Positions 7,709 through 15,106 of a stretch of DNA of 64,000 nucleotides are shown piece by piece (within the stretch, counting starts at the first letter, position 1; the number at the start of each line of letters is the position of its first letter). The position numbers were made by a program, and so were the translations under genes. The notes under the pieces are model-generated. The model worked only from the letters and a program-made list of their open reading frames with translations, was not told the origin of the DNA and searched no databases. This DNA comes from CAVYBY01 sp963766935 (GTDB lineage Bacteria; Actinomycetota; UBA4738; HRBIN12): assembly GCA_963766935.1 (NCBI GenBank), contig CAVYBY010000003.1:434001-498000 (forward strand), in the 5' to 3' direction.

Positions 7709-7787
7709 GCGCCTGTGGAGGAGTCCGGTCGTCCTCATCTCCCTGTCAAGGAGAAGATCGCGGGATCGAAGCCCGTCAGGCGCGCCA
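7709..7787 (+). tRNA. tRNA-Asp(GTC), with encoded CCA
   Basis: Acceptor GCGCCTG pairs with CAGGCGC, the D stem is GAGG/CCTC, and the anticodon stem TCTCC/GGAGA holds loop CTGTCAA with GTC at 7745-7747. The discriminator is G (the Asp identity base) and CCA is encoded. The T loop is ATCGAAG, so the usually invariant T54 is A. It lies 15 bases after tRNA-Glu, a common pairing. Its 3' end overlaps the last codons of the opposing gene at 7776. Confidence 0.88.
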
Positions 7788-8834
7788 ATAGGCCACGGAT
7801 GCGACTGACGCAGTGGCGAGCGGATCTCCCTGGGCATCGTATGCCGTCAACGTCCCGGGCGACTCGGCAAGATCGTGTTGACGCCCCGGCGGCAGGAGGT
7901 AGCGGTACCTGCCCTGCCCACCGATCGGGATTCGCACCGTCGTCGCGTCGGGGTAGCGGAGCTCCAGCCGCACCGCGCCCTCGACATTGACGCGCCCCTC
8001 CACCCCGAGCACCTTCGTGAAGTCCTCATGCGTGGAAATGGTGGAAACGAAGATCGGCATCAGGCGGTCGGTCTCTTCCGGGCTCCGCTCATCCGACGGA
8101 GGAACGCGGGACGATCCCGTGACAGCGCCGGTCGCGTCGCGGGCGAGCAACTCGAAGCCGCTCGCGTGCGCGCCGGCGAGCTCGCGGTTCGGGACGTTGA
8201 ACAGGTAGAAGCGATCGGCGCCGAGCGAGACGGGTTCGGTCACACCGTCGGCAAACAGCGCCTCGAGCGACGCCGCCGGCACGTTCACTCGGCCTCCCAC
8301 GACGATGGGAGATCCGGCCGTGATGGGGTCGGTGAACGGCGCCGTGACTTCGATGGGAAGGCCCGCGACCGCCGGACCGGGCGTGCAAACGGCGCCCCTC
8401 GCCCCGTCCGCATCCGTCACGATCTCGAAGCAATACCCACCGTCGGCGAGCGATGCGACGTACAAGGCCCCGTCGCCGGAGACCGCGGCGAGCCGAGCGT
8501 CATGGATGTCCGGGTTCAGCCGAAGGTCGGCGGGCATGCCCTTGTCGACGTTTGCGATGTCTCGCCGCACAACCTCAGGGGCCGGCGTGCCGAAGATCTC
8601 GCCGGCGGCAGCACCTGCCGCGGCGGCGAGTACCAACGCGGCGGCGAAGACGAGAATCCGGAGCGTGCTGCGCTCCGCGCGCTCGGGTCCGGTCGCCGGG
8701 ACCCGGCTCGCGACAATCCTTCGCAGGACCGCGTCCGCGTGCCCGGACGCGGCCCAGCCCATCCGGTCCCGGCGTGCGACGGGATCCGCCTCGCCCAGCG
8801 ACTTCATCAGCGCATCGCCCTTCCGATCGGCCAT
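7776..8834 (-). CDS. Membrane-anchored partner of the upstream ECF sigma factor (putative anti-sigma-like protein)
   Basis: A 352-residue protein with a short cytosolic N-terminus (about 55 residues, including GHADAVLRRIVAS), one membrane segment near residues 60-80 (LRILVFAAALVLAAAAGAAAG) and a large outside domain of beta-strand-rich, unidentified sequence. No zinc-finger anti-sigma motif is seen. It starts one base after the sigma factor stop (TGA-G-ATG), so it is translationally coupled. Similar sigma-plus-membrane-protein pairs are common in actinobacteria; a regulatory role is inferred from context. Its last codons (VAYWRA-stop) lie on the complement of the tRNA-Asp 3' end. Confidence 0.6.
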   Translation of the reverse strand: MADRKGDALMKSLGEADPVARRDRMGWAASGHADAVLRRIVASRVPATGPERAERSTLRILVFAAALVLAAAAGAAAGEIFGTPAPEVVRRDIANVDKGMPADLRLNPDIHDARLAAVSGDGALYVASLADGGYCFEIVTDADGARGAVCTPGPAVAGLPIEVTAPFTDPITAGSPIVVGGRVNVPAASLEALFADGVTEPVSLGADRFYLFNVPNRELAGAHASGFELLARDATGAVTGSSRVPPSDERSPEETDRLMPIFVSTISTHEDFTKVLGVEGRVNVEGAVRLELRYPDATTVRIPIGGQGRYRYLLPPGRQHDLAESPGTLTAYDAQGDPLATASVASVAYWRA

Positions 8835-8835
8835 C

Positions 8836-9435
8836 TCAGCGCTCCACCACGATCCTGGCGGCGGGACCCGACGGGTTCGCCTCCGGACCCTCCGCATCTC
8901 GTTCTGGTTCCAACAGCCCGCCGAGCTTCCGCCGCGCGCGGTGAGCACGGACGGCGAGCGTGGCCCGGCTGCACCCGAGCACCGTCGCAGCGTCCGCCAG
9001 GGACAGGCGGTCCCACGCGAGCAGCCGCATCGCTTCCTGCTCCTTGTCGGGTAGACGCTCGAGCGCCGCGAGAACGGTGAGTCTGAGCTCGGTGCCGCCG
9101 GTGGCGTCGTCGCTGTCCGCGCCACGTCCGGCGGCCCCTTGCTCGAGCCGGGCCGACAGCGACGCCACACGCCGGTCCGCGCGCCGGCGGTTGGCGAGCA
9201 GCCGCCGAGCGACCGCCAGGAGCCAGGGCCGAGGCTCCGACGGCACATCGTCGAGGCGTCTCCAAGCCACGAGGAACGTCTCGGCCACGACGTCGTCCGC
9301 ATCCTCGACGGTCGCCCGCCGCAGCACGTACGATCGCACCGCGTCAGCCTGCGAGCGAAACAACCGCTCGAATCGCGCCTCGCGCTCGTCTGGCAATGCC
9401 GGCTCCCATCGCGGACGGTCGTTCTCCCGCCCCAC
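8836..9435 (-). CDS. ECF-type RNA polymerase sigma factor
   Basis: A 199-residue sigma factor of the extracytoplasmic function type. Region 2 (FERLFRSQADAVRSYVLRR..VEDADDVVAETFLVAWRRLDDVP) recognises the -10 element and melts the promoter. Region 4 (LERLPDKEQEAMRLLAWDRLSLADAATVLGCSRATLAVRAHRARRKL) is the helix-turn-helix for the -35. A short tail follows. The GTG start gives MGRENDRP. It is coupled to the membrane protein downstream, which may restrain it. The signal and target promoters cannot be read from the sequence. Confidence 0.9.
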   Translation of the reverse strand: MGRENDRPRWEPALPDEREARFERLFRSQADAVRSYVLRRATVEDADDVVAETFLVAWRRLDDVPSEPRPWLLAVARRLLANRRRADRRVASLSARLEQGAAGRGADSDDATGGTELRLTVLAALERLPDKEQEAMRLLAWDRLSLADAATVLGCSRATLAVRAHRARRKLGGLLEPERDAEGPEANPSGPAARIVVER

Positions 9436-9617
9436 TTAGGAAATGTCCGGGTGGCCGCCTGACATTACGCGCGTGAGCCGTTCGGGAGCGACCGTCGATG
9501 TTGTGCGGCCTGTTCGGCAAGGCCCTGCCGACCAAGGCCGAGCCACCGATGGCGCCTTTGGGAGGCATCTCGCATGGCCGAGCCGGCCGGACCCAGCCCG
9601 CCCCCACCTCCACTCGC

Positions 9618-9623
9618 TACACT
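9618..9623 (+). promoter_or_regulatory. -10 element upstream of tRNA-Phe
   Basis: TACACT, 56 bases before the mature tRNA-Phe 5' end. It is the only good hexamer in the 240-base gap after the divergent ECF sigma gene. Confidence 0.35.
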
Positions 9624-9679
9624 TCAACGCGCTGGTGGTGACCTCGGTGGCGATTTCTGCCAGGTTCTCTACCGGCCCG

Positions 9680-9752
9680 GGCCAGGTAGCTCAGTTGGCA
9701 GAGCACGCGGCTGAAAACCGCGGTGTCGGCAGTTCGATTCTGCCCCTGGCCA
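9680..9752 (+). tRNA. tRNA-Phe(GAA)
   Basis: Acceptor GGCCAGG pairs with CCTGGCC, the anticodon stem CGCGG/CCGCG holds loop CTGAAAA with GAA at 9713-9715, and the T arm is GGCAG-TTCGATT-CTGCC. The discriminator is A; CCA is not encoded. Confidence 0.96.
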
Positions 9753-9762
9753 CTTCTCGCGG

Positions 9763-9768
9763 TACCTT
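9763..9768 (+). promoter_or_regulatory. -10 element of the second acetyltransferase gene
   Basis: TACCTT, 7 bases before GTG 9776 and 11 bases after tRNA-Phe. Confidence 0.4.
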
Positions 9769-9775
9769 CGAGCCC

Positions 9776-10255
9776 GTGACGGGGATCTCCGGAAGCTCAG
9801 GGTCATCGGTTCGTACCCTCGAGGCCGCGGACGCTGCGACCTGCGATGACATCGTCGCGAGCCTCCCCGACTGGTTCGGCCTGGACGAGGGCATCCGCGA
9901 TTGCGCGAGGGATGTTCGCACCCAGCCGGGGCTCGTGTGCGAGCGAGATCAGCGCGTGGTTGGGTTCCTGACATACACCCAACGCACCCCCGCGGTATCG
10001 GAGATCACGTGGATCGCGGTTCACGCGAACAACCGAAACCGAGGGATGGGCACGGCGCTCGTCGACGAGCTCATCACGCGACTTTCGGCGACGACCGTTC
10101 GCCTGCTGCTCGTGCAGACGCTCTCGGATCGAGAGGACCCTGGGCCGGAATATGCGGCAACTCGTGCGTTCTATCTGGCGAGGGGATTCAGGCCCGCCGC
10201 CGAGCTCGAAGGGACCCCGGAGAATCCGATGCAGCTCATGTCCAGACAGGTCTGA
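9776..10255 (+). CDS. GNAT family N-acetyltransferase
   Basis: A 159-residue acetyltransferase with a single GNAT domain: ASLPDWFGLDEGIRDCARDV near the N-terminus, VCERDQRVVGFLTYTQ (central strands), ITWIAVHANNRNRGMGTALVDELI (acetyl-CoA loop NRNRGMG) and AATRAFYLARGFRP in the C-terminal motif. It resembles acyltransferases that act on small molecules or protein N-termini; the substrate is unknown. The start at 9776 is chosen from the promoter hexamer and because the upstream in-frame sequence reads through tRNA-Phe. Confidence 0.8.
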   Translation: MTGISGSSGSSVRTLEAADAATCDDIVASLPDWFGLDEGIRDCARDVRTQPGLVCERDQRVVGFLTYTQRTPAVSEITWIAVHANNRNRGMGTALVDELITRLSATTVRLLLVQTLSDREDPGPEYAATRAFYLARGFRPAAELEGTPENPMQLMSRQV

Positions 10256-10261
10256 CGGGCG

Positions 10262-10912
10262 CTACCGGGCGATGACGATGTTGAAGGAGCCGTCGCCGGT
10301 CACGCCGAGCAGCCTCGTCCACAGCAGGAGGTAGGCCTCCACGCCGCGCGAGGTCGTGATGTCGCCCAGATCGAGGATCCGCGCGCGCGGCCACCCGAAG
10401 CTCTCCAGGAGCGAGCCGACCGTGTCCTTTGCGCCGTCGTCGTTCCCGCTCAGGAACACCACGTGCTCGCCCGGCACGCGTGCCGGAGCCAGGGCGACCT
10501 CGTGACTCAGGGTGTTGAGCGTCTTGACGACCTTCGCGTCCGGGAACGCTCGCTGGATCTGCTCCCCCAGGCTGTCCGTGCTCGCGGTGAACAGCGAGGG
10601 CGGGAAGCCCTTCGAATGGTCGAGCGGGTTCGCCAGGTCGATCAGCACCTTGCCGGCCAGGTGCTCGGCGCCGGCGGACCGGAGCGCCTCGAGCGACCCG
10701 GCGCCGGCCGTGCAGTTGATCACCAGCTCGCCGAAGGACGCAGCGTCGGCGTAGGTCCCGTGCTGTGCGCCCTTACCGGCCGCGTCGGCCCACGCCGTCG
10801 CGTCCTCGTTGCCGGCCGTGCGCGATCCCATCGACACCTCGTGCCCGAGCCCGACGAGCTTGGTGCCCATGGCGCGTCCGACCATGCCGGTACCGAGCAC
10901 GGCGACCCGCAC
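10262..10912 (-). CDS. NADP oxidoreductase, coenzyme F420-dependent reductase family
   Basis: A 216-residue Rossmann protein. The nucleotide-binding motif is VAVLGTGMVGRAMGTKLVGLGHEV at residues 2-25, followed by EDATAWADAAG and FGELVINCTAGAGSLEAL. The conserved DLANPLD, DSLGEQIQRAFPDAKVVKTLNT and WPRARILDLGDITTSRGVEAYL segments match the NADPH:F420 oxidoreductase (NpdG-like) family common in actinobacteria. Whether it uses F420 is unknown, because many family members are annotated only by fold. It begins one base after the stop of the upstream gene, so the two form an operon. Confidence 0.72.
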   Translation of the reverse strand: MRVAVLGTGMVGRAMGTKLVGLGHEVSMGSRTAGNEDATAWADAAGKGAQHGTYADAASFGELVINCTAGAGSLEALRSAGAEHLAGKVLIDLANPLDHSKGFPPSLFTASTDSLGEQIQRAFPDAKVVKTLNTLSHEVALAPARVPGEHVVFLSGNDDGAKDTVGSLLESFGWPRARILDLGDITTSRGVEAYLLLWTRLLGVTGDGSFNIVIAR

Positions 10913-10913
10913 G

Positions 10914-11720
10914 TCAGTTCCAGATCTCGCGGCTTCGGACCTCGGCCCAGCGCGCGATCGCGCCCTGATACATCTCGGCGGCGGCGGAGTAGTCGCCCTT
11001 GAACAGCGCCTCGAGCGCCGCGGTGATCTCGAGGGCGCTGTGGTCGTCGTCCATCTCGTCCCACGTCAGGTCGTCGCAGAGCGAGGCGTAGTCCAGCTCG
11101 ACCAGCGACTGCGACTCGAACTGCACGAGCCACTGATGCAGGTCGACGATCAGCTCCGCGATCGGTCCCAGGTCCGAGGTCCGAAGGATCGGCACGGCTT
11201 GCTCCGCGCGACGGATCGCCTTGCGAACGCTCGTGCGGTAGCGCAGCCGGGTCCGGCCGCGCTCGTCCTCCTCGAGCACCCGCTCGTCGTCGGCGAACAG
11301 CAAGAACCAGCGCACCGGCACCTGCCAGCGGCTCTGGTGCATGCACGCGATGGCCGACGGATCGCGCCGGCGAATCCGCGACAGCTCGCGCGCGGCGCGG
11401 CGAGCGTCGCGCTTGGGCACGAAGCGATCCCACAATTCGAGCGCCTGGGCCTCGCGGAACGACAACATGGCAGCCAGGACGCGCATCCGGGTCCGGCGCG
11501 GACTCACGTACGTGCGCCCACCGATGACGCGCACATCGGCGTGCTCTCCGTCGTTGGGGATGAGAAACCCGAGGCCTTTGGAGGTGGGGCGGTCGGCGAA
11601 CCGGGGCGGCGCGGACGACTCGGCGGGGTGGCGCACCAGATCGCGCTCCCAGTACGCCTGCTCCTGCGCGGAGAGGGCCTCGAGCGGTCGGAACACGCGG
11701 AGATATGCGGACGGGACCAC
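10914..11720 (-). CDS. Conserved actinobacterial protein of unknown function
   Basis: A 268-residue soluble protein without a domain that I can name. Visible features are a basic middle (RRTRMRVLAAMLSFREAQALELWDRFVPKRDARRAARELSRIRRRD), a W/F-rich patch (SRWQVPVRWFLLFADDER) and an acidic helical C-terminus ending in KGDYSAAAEMYQGAIARWAEV, which has the look of a single TPR-like helix pair. GTG 11720 follows a TAGACT hexamer by 8 bases. It is coupled to the F420-reductase-family gene, which suggests a shared role that cannot be specified. Confidence 0.6.
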   Translation of the reverse strand: MVPSAYLRVFRPLEALSAQEQAYWERDLVRHPAESSAPPRFADRPTSKGLGFLIPNDGEHADVRVIGGRTYVSPRRTRMRVLAAMLSFREAQALELWDRFVPKRDARRAARELSRIRRRDPSAIACMHQSRWQVPVRWFLLFADDERVLEEDERGRTRLRYRTSVRKAIRRAEQAVPILRTSDLGPIAELIVDLHQWLVQFESQSLVELDYASLCDDLTWDEMDDDHSALEITAALEALFKGDYSAAAEMYQGAIARWAEVRSREIWN

Positions 11721-11728
11721 CGGTGGCG

Positions 11729-11734
11729 AGTCTA
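11729..11734 (-). promoter_or_regulatory. -10 element of the 11720 operon
   Basis: TAGACT on the minus strand, 8 bases from GTG 11720. It diverges from a TATGCT hexamer at 11753-11758 that could serve the E1-alpha gene. Confidence 0.4.
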
Positions 11735-11802
11735 GCGTTCCGCACCATCTCCTATGCTCTCGTCGTCGCCGGGCGCCGAGGCCGGGCGCTGAGGGTGTCG
11801 GC

Positions 11803-12909
11803 GTGGACCTCGATCACTGGTGGGGCACCGAGCCGGTTCGCCTGATCGGCCCGGGAGCCATCCGGCCGGCCGGGCAGGACGCCGGTGGATCCGCCGCCGA
11901 CCTTCCGTCGGAAGCACTCCGGGACTTGCTCCGATGGATGATCCTTGCGCGCCGTCTGGACCGCGAATGCATCGCGCTGCAGCGGCAGGGAGAGTTGACG
12001 GTCTACCCCGGCCTCGAGGGCCAAGAGGCAGCGCAGGTCGGGAGCGCAGCCGCGCTGGGACCCGCCGACTTCGTCTTCCCGACGTTCCGAGAGCTGGCGG
12101 CCGCGCTCGTTCGCGGCATCGATCCGGTTCGCTACCTCTGGTATCACCGCGGAACGTGGCACGGCGGGCCGTGGGATCCGCTCGAGGCCCGGTTCGCTCC
12201 GATCTGCATCCCGGTCGCGACGCAGCTCGCGCACGCGGTCGGGTGGGCCATGGGCCAGCAGCGGGACGCCACCGGAGCGGTCGCGCTGGCCTACTTCGGC
12301 GACGGCGCGGCAAGCGAGGGGGACTTCCACGAGGCCGCGAACCTCGCCGGGGTGACCAAGGCGCCGGTCGTCTTGTTCTGCCAGAACAACGGCTGGGCGA
12401 TCAGCGTGCCGACGAAGATGCAGACCGCCGGCGAGATCTGGCGGCGCGCCGAGGGCTACGGGTTCCCGGGCGTCCGGGTCGACGGCAACGACGTGCTCGC
12501 GGTTCATACGGTGGTCGGGCAGGCGCTGGAGCGAGCGCGCCGCGGCGACGGGCCGACGCTGATCGAGGCGCTGACCTACCGGCTCGGAGCCCACTCGACG
12601 GCCGACGACCCGCGCCGGTACCGGGGCGATGCCGAGGTCGAGCGAGCCCGCGCCTGGGACCCGATCGAGCGATACAGAACCTGGCTCGCGGAGCACGGCC
12701 ACGCGGACGATGAGACGGTGGCCGGGTTCGAGCGGGAGGCCGCCGAGCTGATCGCCCGGGTCCGCGCCGGGATCGTCGCCACCGAGCCGCCCGGGCCCGA
12801 GGCGATGTTCGACTGGGTGTACGCGGAGCTTCCCGAGCCGCTTGCCCGCCAGCGCCGGGAGGCGCTGGGCGACAACCATGCCAACGACCATGCCAAGGAT
12901 CATGCCTGA
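11803..12909 (+). CDS. pdhA: 2-oxoacid dehydrogenase E1 component, alpha subunit
   Basis: The thiamine diphosphate-binding alpha subunit of a heterotetrameric E1 that decarboxylates pyruvate or branched-chain 2-oxoacids. In 368 residues it shows RMILARRLDRECIALQRQG near 45-65, the ThDP/Mg motif GDGAASEGDFHEAANLA...VLFCQNNGWAIS near 165-200, and the phosphorylation-loop region RLGAHSTADDPRRYR near 265-280. It overlaps the beta subunit gene by 8 bases. The C-terminus (DNHANDHAKDHA) comes from a 12-base repeat that also supplies start codons of the next gene. The gene symbol is by family; pyruvate versus branched-chain specificity cannot be decided. The GTG start lacks a strong ribosome binding site. 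Confidence 0.85.
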   Translation: MDLDHWWGTEPVRLIGPGAIRPAGQDAGGSAADLPSEALRDLLRWMILARRLDRECIALQRQGELTVYPGLEGQEAAQVGSAAALGPADFVFPTFRELAAALVRGIDPVRYLWYHRGTWHGGPWDPLEARFAPICIPVATQLAHAVGWAMGQQRDATGAVALAYFGDGAASEGDFHEAANLAGVTKAPVVLFCQNNGWAISVPTKMQTAGEIWRRAEGYGFPGVRVDGNDVLAVHTVVGQALERARRGDGPTLIEALTYRLGAHSTADDPRRYRGDAEVERARAWDPIERYRTWLAEHGHADDETVAGFEREAAELIARVRAGIVATEPPGPEAMFDWVYAELPEPLARQRREALGDNHANDHAKDHA

Positions 12910-12910
12910 G
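12877..12910 (+). repeat. 12-base repeat carrying three in-frame pdhB start codons
   Basis: CATGCCAACGAC, CATGCCAAGGAT and CATGCCTGAG begin at 12877, 12889 and 12901. Each supplies an ATG in the pdhB frame (12878, 12890, 12902), while in the pdhA frame they encode repeated H-A dipeptides. Confidence 0.75.
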
Positions 12911-13879
12911 CTCACGATGGTCGCGGCACTCAACACGGCGCTTCGCGACGCGATGCGTGCGGACGAGCGTCTGCTGGTCTTCGGCCAGGACGTCGGCGTC
13001 CTGGGCGGCGTCTTCCGCGTCACCGACGGGCTGCAAGCCGAGTTCGGCTCCGAGCGCGTCTTCGACACGCCCATCTCGGAGGCGGCCATCGTCGGCGCGG
13101 CCGTCGGACTCGCGATGGCCGGCTGGCGCAGCGTCGTCGAGATGCAGTTCGACGCCTTTTCGTATCCGGCGTTCGAGCAGATCGTCGATCACGTCGCGAA
13201 GCTCCGGATGCGAACGCGAGGACGCGTCGGCGTTCCGATCGTGATCCGCATCCCGTCCTTCGGGGGAATCCGCGGCAAGGAGCACCACGGCGAGAGCCCC
13301 GAGACCTACTACGTGCACACGGCCGGACTGAAGGTGATCGTGCCGTCGGGCGCGGTGGACGCCTACCGGCTGCTCCGCCTGTCGATCGAGGACCCCGACC
13401 CCGTCGTGTTCCTGGAGCCGAAGGCGCGCTATTGGGCGAAAGAGGACGGCGACCTGACGGCCGACGGTCCCGGCATGGGCGTGGGGCGCGTCGTGCGCGA
13501 CGGCGACGCATGCACGGTGGTCGCCTACGGCGCGATGGTGTCGCGCGCGCTCGAGGCCGCGGGCACGCTCGCGGCCGAAGGCATCGAGACACGCGTCGTC
13601 GATCTGCGGTCGCTGTCGCCGCTGGACCTCGATCTGCTGGAGCGGTGCGCGCGGGAGACCGGCCGGGTCGTCGTGGTCCACGAGGCGCCGCGGACGCTCG
13701 GGATGGGCGCGGAGGTCGCGGCGCGCGTGACAGAGCTGGCGTTCGAGCATCTGAAGGCCCCGGTCACCCGGGTCACGGGATGGGACGTTCCCTATCCACC
13801 GGCGTCGCTCGAGTCGCACTACCTGCCGAGCGTCGATCGGATCGCCGGCGCGGTCAGAGCGCTGGTGGCCCGCCCATGA
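12902..13879 (+). CDS. pdhB: 2-oxoacid dehydrogenase E1 component, beta subunit
   Basis: The beta subunit that completes the E1 active site and docks to E2. The 325-residue sequence has ALRDAMRADERLLVFGQDVGVLGGVFRVTDGLQ at the N-terminus, DTPISEAAIVGAAVGLAMAGWRSVVEMQF (with the catalytic Glu of the family), a monovalent-cation loop region, and the C-terminal transketolase domain ending RVTGWDVPYPPASLESHYLPS. ATG 12902 gives MPELTMV, the usual family start; in-frame ATGs at 12878 and 12890 come from the repeat. The last codons overlap the next gene (ATGA). Confidence 0.88.
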   Translation: MPELTMVAALNTALRDAMRADERLLVFGQDVGVLGGVFRVTDGLQAEFGSERVFDTPISEAAIVGAAVGLAMAGWRSVVEMQFDAFSYPAFEQIVDHVAKLRMRTRGRVGVPIVIRIPSFGGIRGKEHHGESPETYYVHTAGLKVIVPSGAVDAYRLLRLSIEDPDPVVFLEPKARYWAKEDGDLTADGPGMGVGRVVRDGDACTVVAYGAMVSRALEAAGTLAAEGIETRVVDLRSLSPLDLDLLERCARETGRVVVVHEAPRTLGMGAEVAARVTELAFEHLKAPVTRVTGWDVPYPPASLESHYLPSVDRIAGAVRALVARP

Positions 13880-14148
13880 CCGAGAGCGAGCGCGAGAGCG
13901 AGCGCGAGCGAGTCTTCTCGATGCCCGATCTGGGCGAGGGTCTTGACGGCGGCCTCGTCACGAACTGGCTGGTCGCCGTGGGCGACACGGTCGAGCTGAA
14001 CCAGCCGATCGTCGAGGTCGAGACCGCCAAGGCGACCGTCGAGATCCCGTCGCCGCACGAGGGCCGGATCGCGACCCTGCACGCGGCCGCCGGCGAGACC
14101 GTCCCAGTCGGCGCCCCCCTCGTGACCTTCGAGGTCGAAATCGGATGA
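13876..14148 (+). CDS. Free-standing lipoyl (biotinyl-like) domain protein
   Basis: A 90-residue protein that is essentially one lipoyl domain: FSMPDLGEGLDGGLVTNWLVAVGDTV, then the lipoylation site VEVETAKATVEIPSPHEGRI (Lys near residue 56) and LHAAAGETVPVGAPL. In E2 subunits this domain is followed by an E1-binding domain and a catalytic acyltransferase core; both are missing. It may work as a mobile carrier for an E2 encoded elsewhere, or be a truncated E2. The N-terminus carries a 12-base duplication (13882-13905) that gives ESERESER. It overlaps pdhB by 4 bases and is followed by a 46-base gap. Confidence 0.8.
   Translation: MTESERESERERVFSMPDLGEGLDGGLVTNWLVAVGDTVELNQPIVEVETAKATVEIPSPHEGRIATLHAAAGETVPVGAPLVTFEVEIG
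13882..13911 (+). repeat. 12-base direct duplication in the lipoyl gene N-terminus
   Basis: GAGAGCGAGCGC occurs twice perfectly (13882-13893, 13894-13905) plus a partial third copy. It encodes alternating Glu-Ser-Glu-Arg ahead of the folded domain. Confidence 0.8.
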
Positions 14149-14194
14149 CCCGCGACCTCGCGCACACCGTCCGCCGCCTGCGAAACTTGGCCGG

Positions 14195-15106
14195 ATGAAG
14201 ATCGTCTCGTTCCTGCCCTCGGCGACGGAGATTGTCTACGCGCTTGGGCTCGGCGAGGACCTGGTCGGCGTCACGGACGAGTGCGATCACCCGCCCGACG
14301 CCGTCACGAAGCCCGTGGTCTCCCGCAGCGCGCTGCCGAAGAGCCACCTTCAGACCCCGCGCGAGATCGACGAGGCCGTCCGGGCGCGGGTCGGCGGCGA
14401 CGGGCAGCTCTACGTCATCGACGTCGACCTCCTGCGCCGCGAGCGGCCGGACGTGATCCTGACGCAGGATCTCTGCCGGGTCTGTGCGGTCCCCACCGGG
14501 CGCGTGAAACAGGCGCTCGACCAGCTCGGCCTGCCCGATGCCGAGGTGGTCTCGCTCGACCCGCAGAGCCTCGAGGAGGTCGTCGCCCAGGTCGAAACCG
14601 TCGGCAAGCTGCTCGGCGAGCAGGAGAAGGGGGCGGAGCTGGCCGCCGCGATGCGCGACCGGATCGCCGCGGTGCGCGAGACCGCGAAACGCGTCCCGGC
14701 CGTCAGCGTCTTCGCCCTGGAGTGGGCCGACCCGCCGTTCAGCGGCGGGCACTGGATCCCCGACATGATCGAAGCGGTCGGCGGCGTCCCGGTCCTGTCC
14801 ACGAAGGGAGAGCCCTCGCGCGAGGTCGCCTGGCATGAGGTCCGCGACGCCGCGCCCGAGGTGGTCGTGTTCATGCCCTGCGGCTCCTACCTCGAAGAGG
14901 CCGAGGAGGAGGCGGGGATCTTCCTGCGGCAGCCGGAGTTCGCCGACACGCCGGCCGCGCGCAACGGGAATCTCTTCGCGGTCGACGCCACGTCGTTCTT
15001 CTCCCGGCCGGGTCCCCGGATCGTCGACGGTCTGGAGATCCTGGCCTGGGCCGTCCACCCGGAGGCCTACCCGGAGCCGCCCGAGGGCACGATCGCCCGC
15101 CTGTGA
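14195..15106 (+). CDS. Cobalamin-binding (BtuF-like) protein, cytosolic form
   Basis: A 303-residue protein of the helical-backbone metal-receptor superfamily (BtuF/TroA-like periplasmic binding fold). It opens with MKIVSFLPSATEIVYALGLGEDLVGVTDECDHP, typical of cobalamin-binding proteins, and has QDLCRVCAVP near residue 90 and FSGGHWIPDMIEAVGG near 185. There is no signal peptide or lipobox, so unlike transport receptors it should stay in the cytosol, and no ABC permease or ATPase gene accompanies it. Its ligand is unproven. The last 4 bases overlap the next gene (GTGA). Confidence 0.72.
   Translation: MKIVSFLPSATEIVYALGLGEDLVGVTDECDHPPDAVTKPVVSRSALPKSHLQTPREIDEAVRARVGGDGQLYVIDVDLLRRERPDVILTQDLCRVCAVPTGRVKQALDQLGLPDAEVVSLDPQSLEEVVAQVETVGKLLGEQEKGAELAAAMRDRIAAVRETAKRVPAVSVFALEWADPPFSGGHWIPDMIEAVGGVPVLSTKGEPSREVAWHEVRDAAPEVVVFMPCGSYLEEAEEEAGIFLRQPEFADTPAARNGNLFAVDATSFFSRPGPRIVDGLEILAWAVHPEAYPEPPEGTIARL

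Noticed and set aside
14149..14194. B12 riboswitch before the cobalamin-binding-type gene
   Set aside because: The gap is only 46 bases within an operon and no B12-box-like sequence is present.
14145..14198. 17-codon open frame between the lipoyl gene and the cobalamin-binding-type gene as a gene
   Set aside because: It overlaps both neighbours by ATGA junctions, but has no ribosome binding site or conserved sequence; kept only as a remark under the lipoyl finding.
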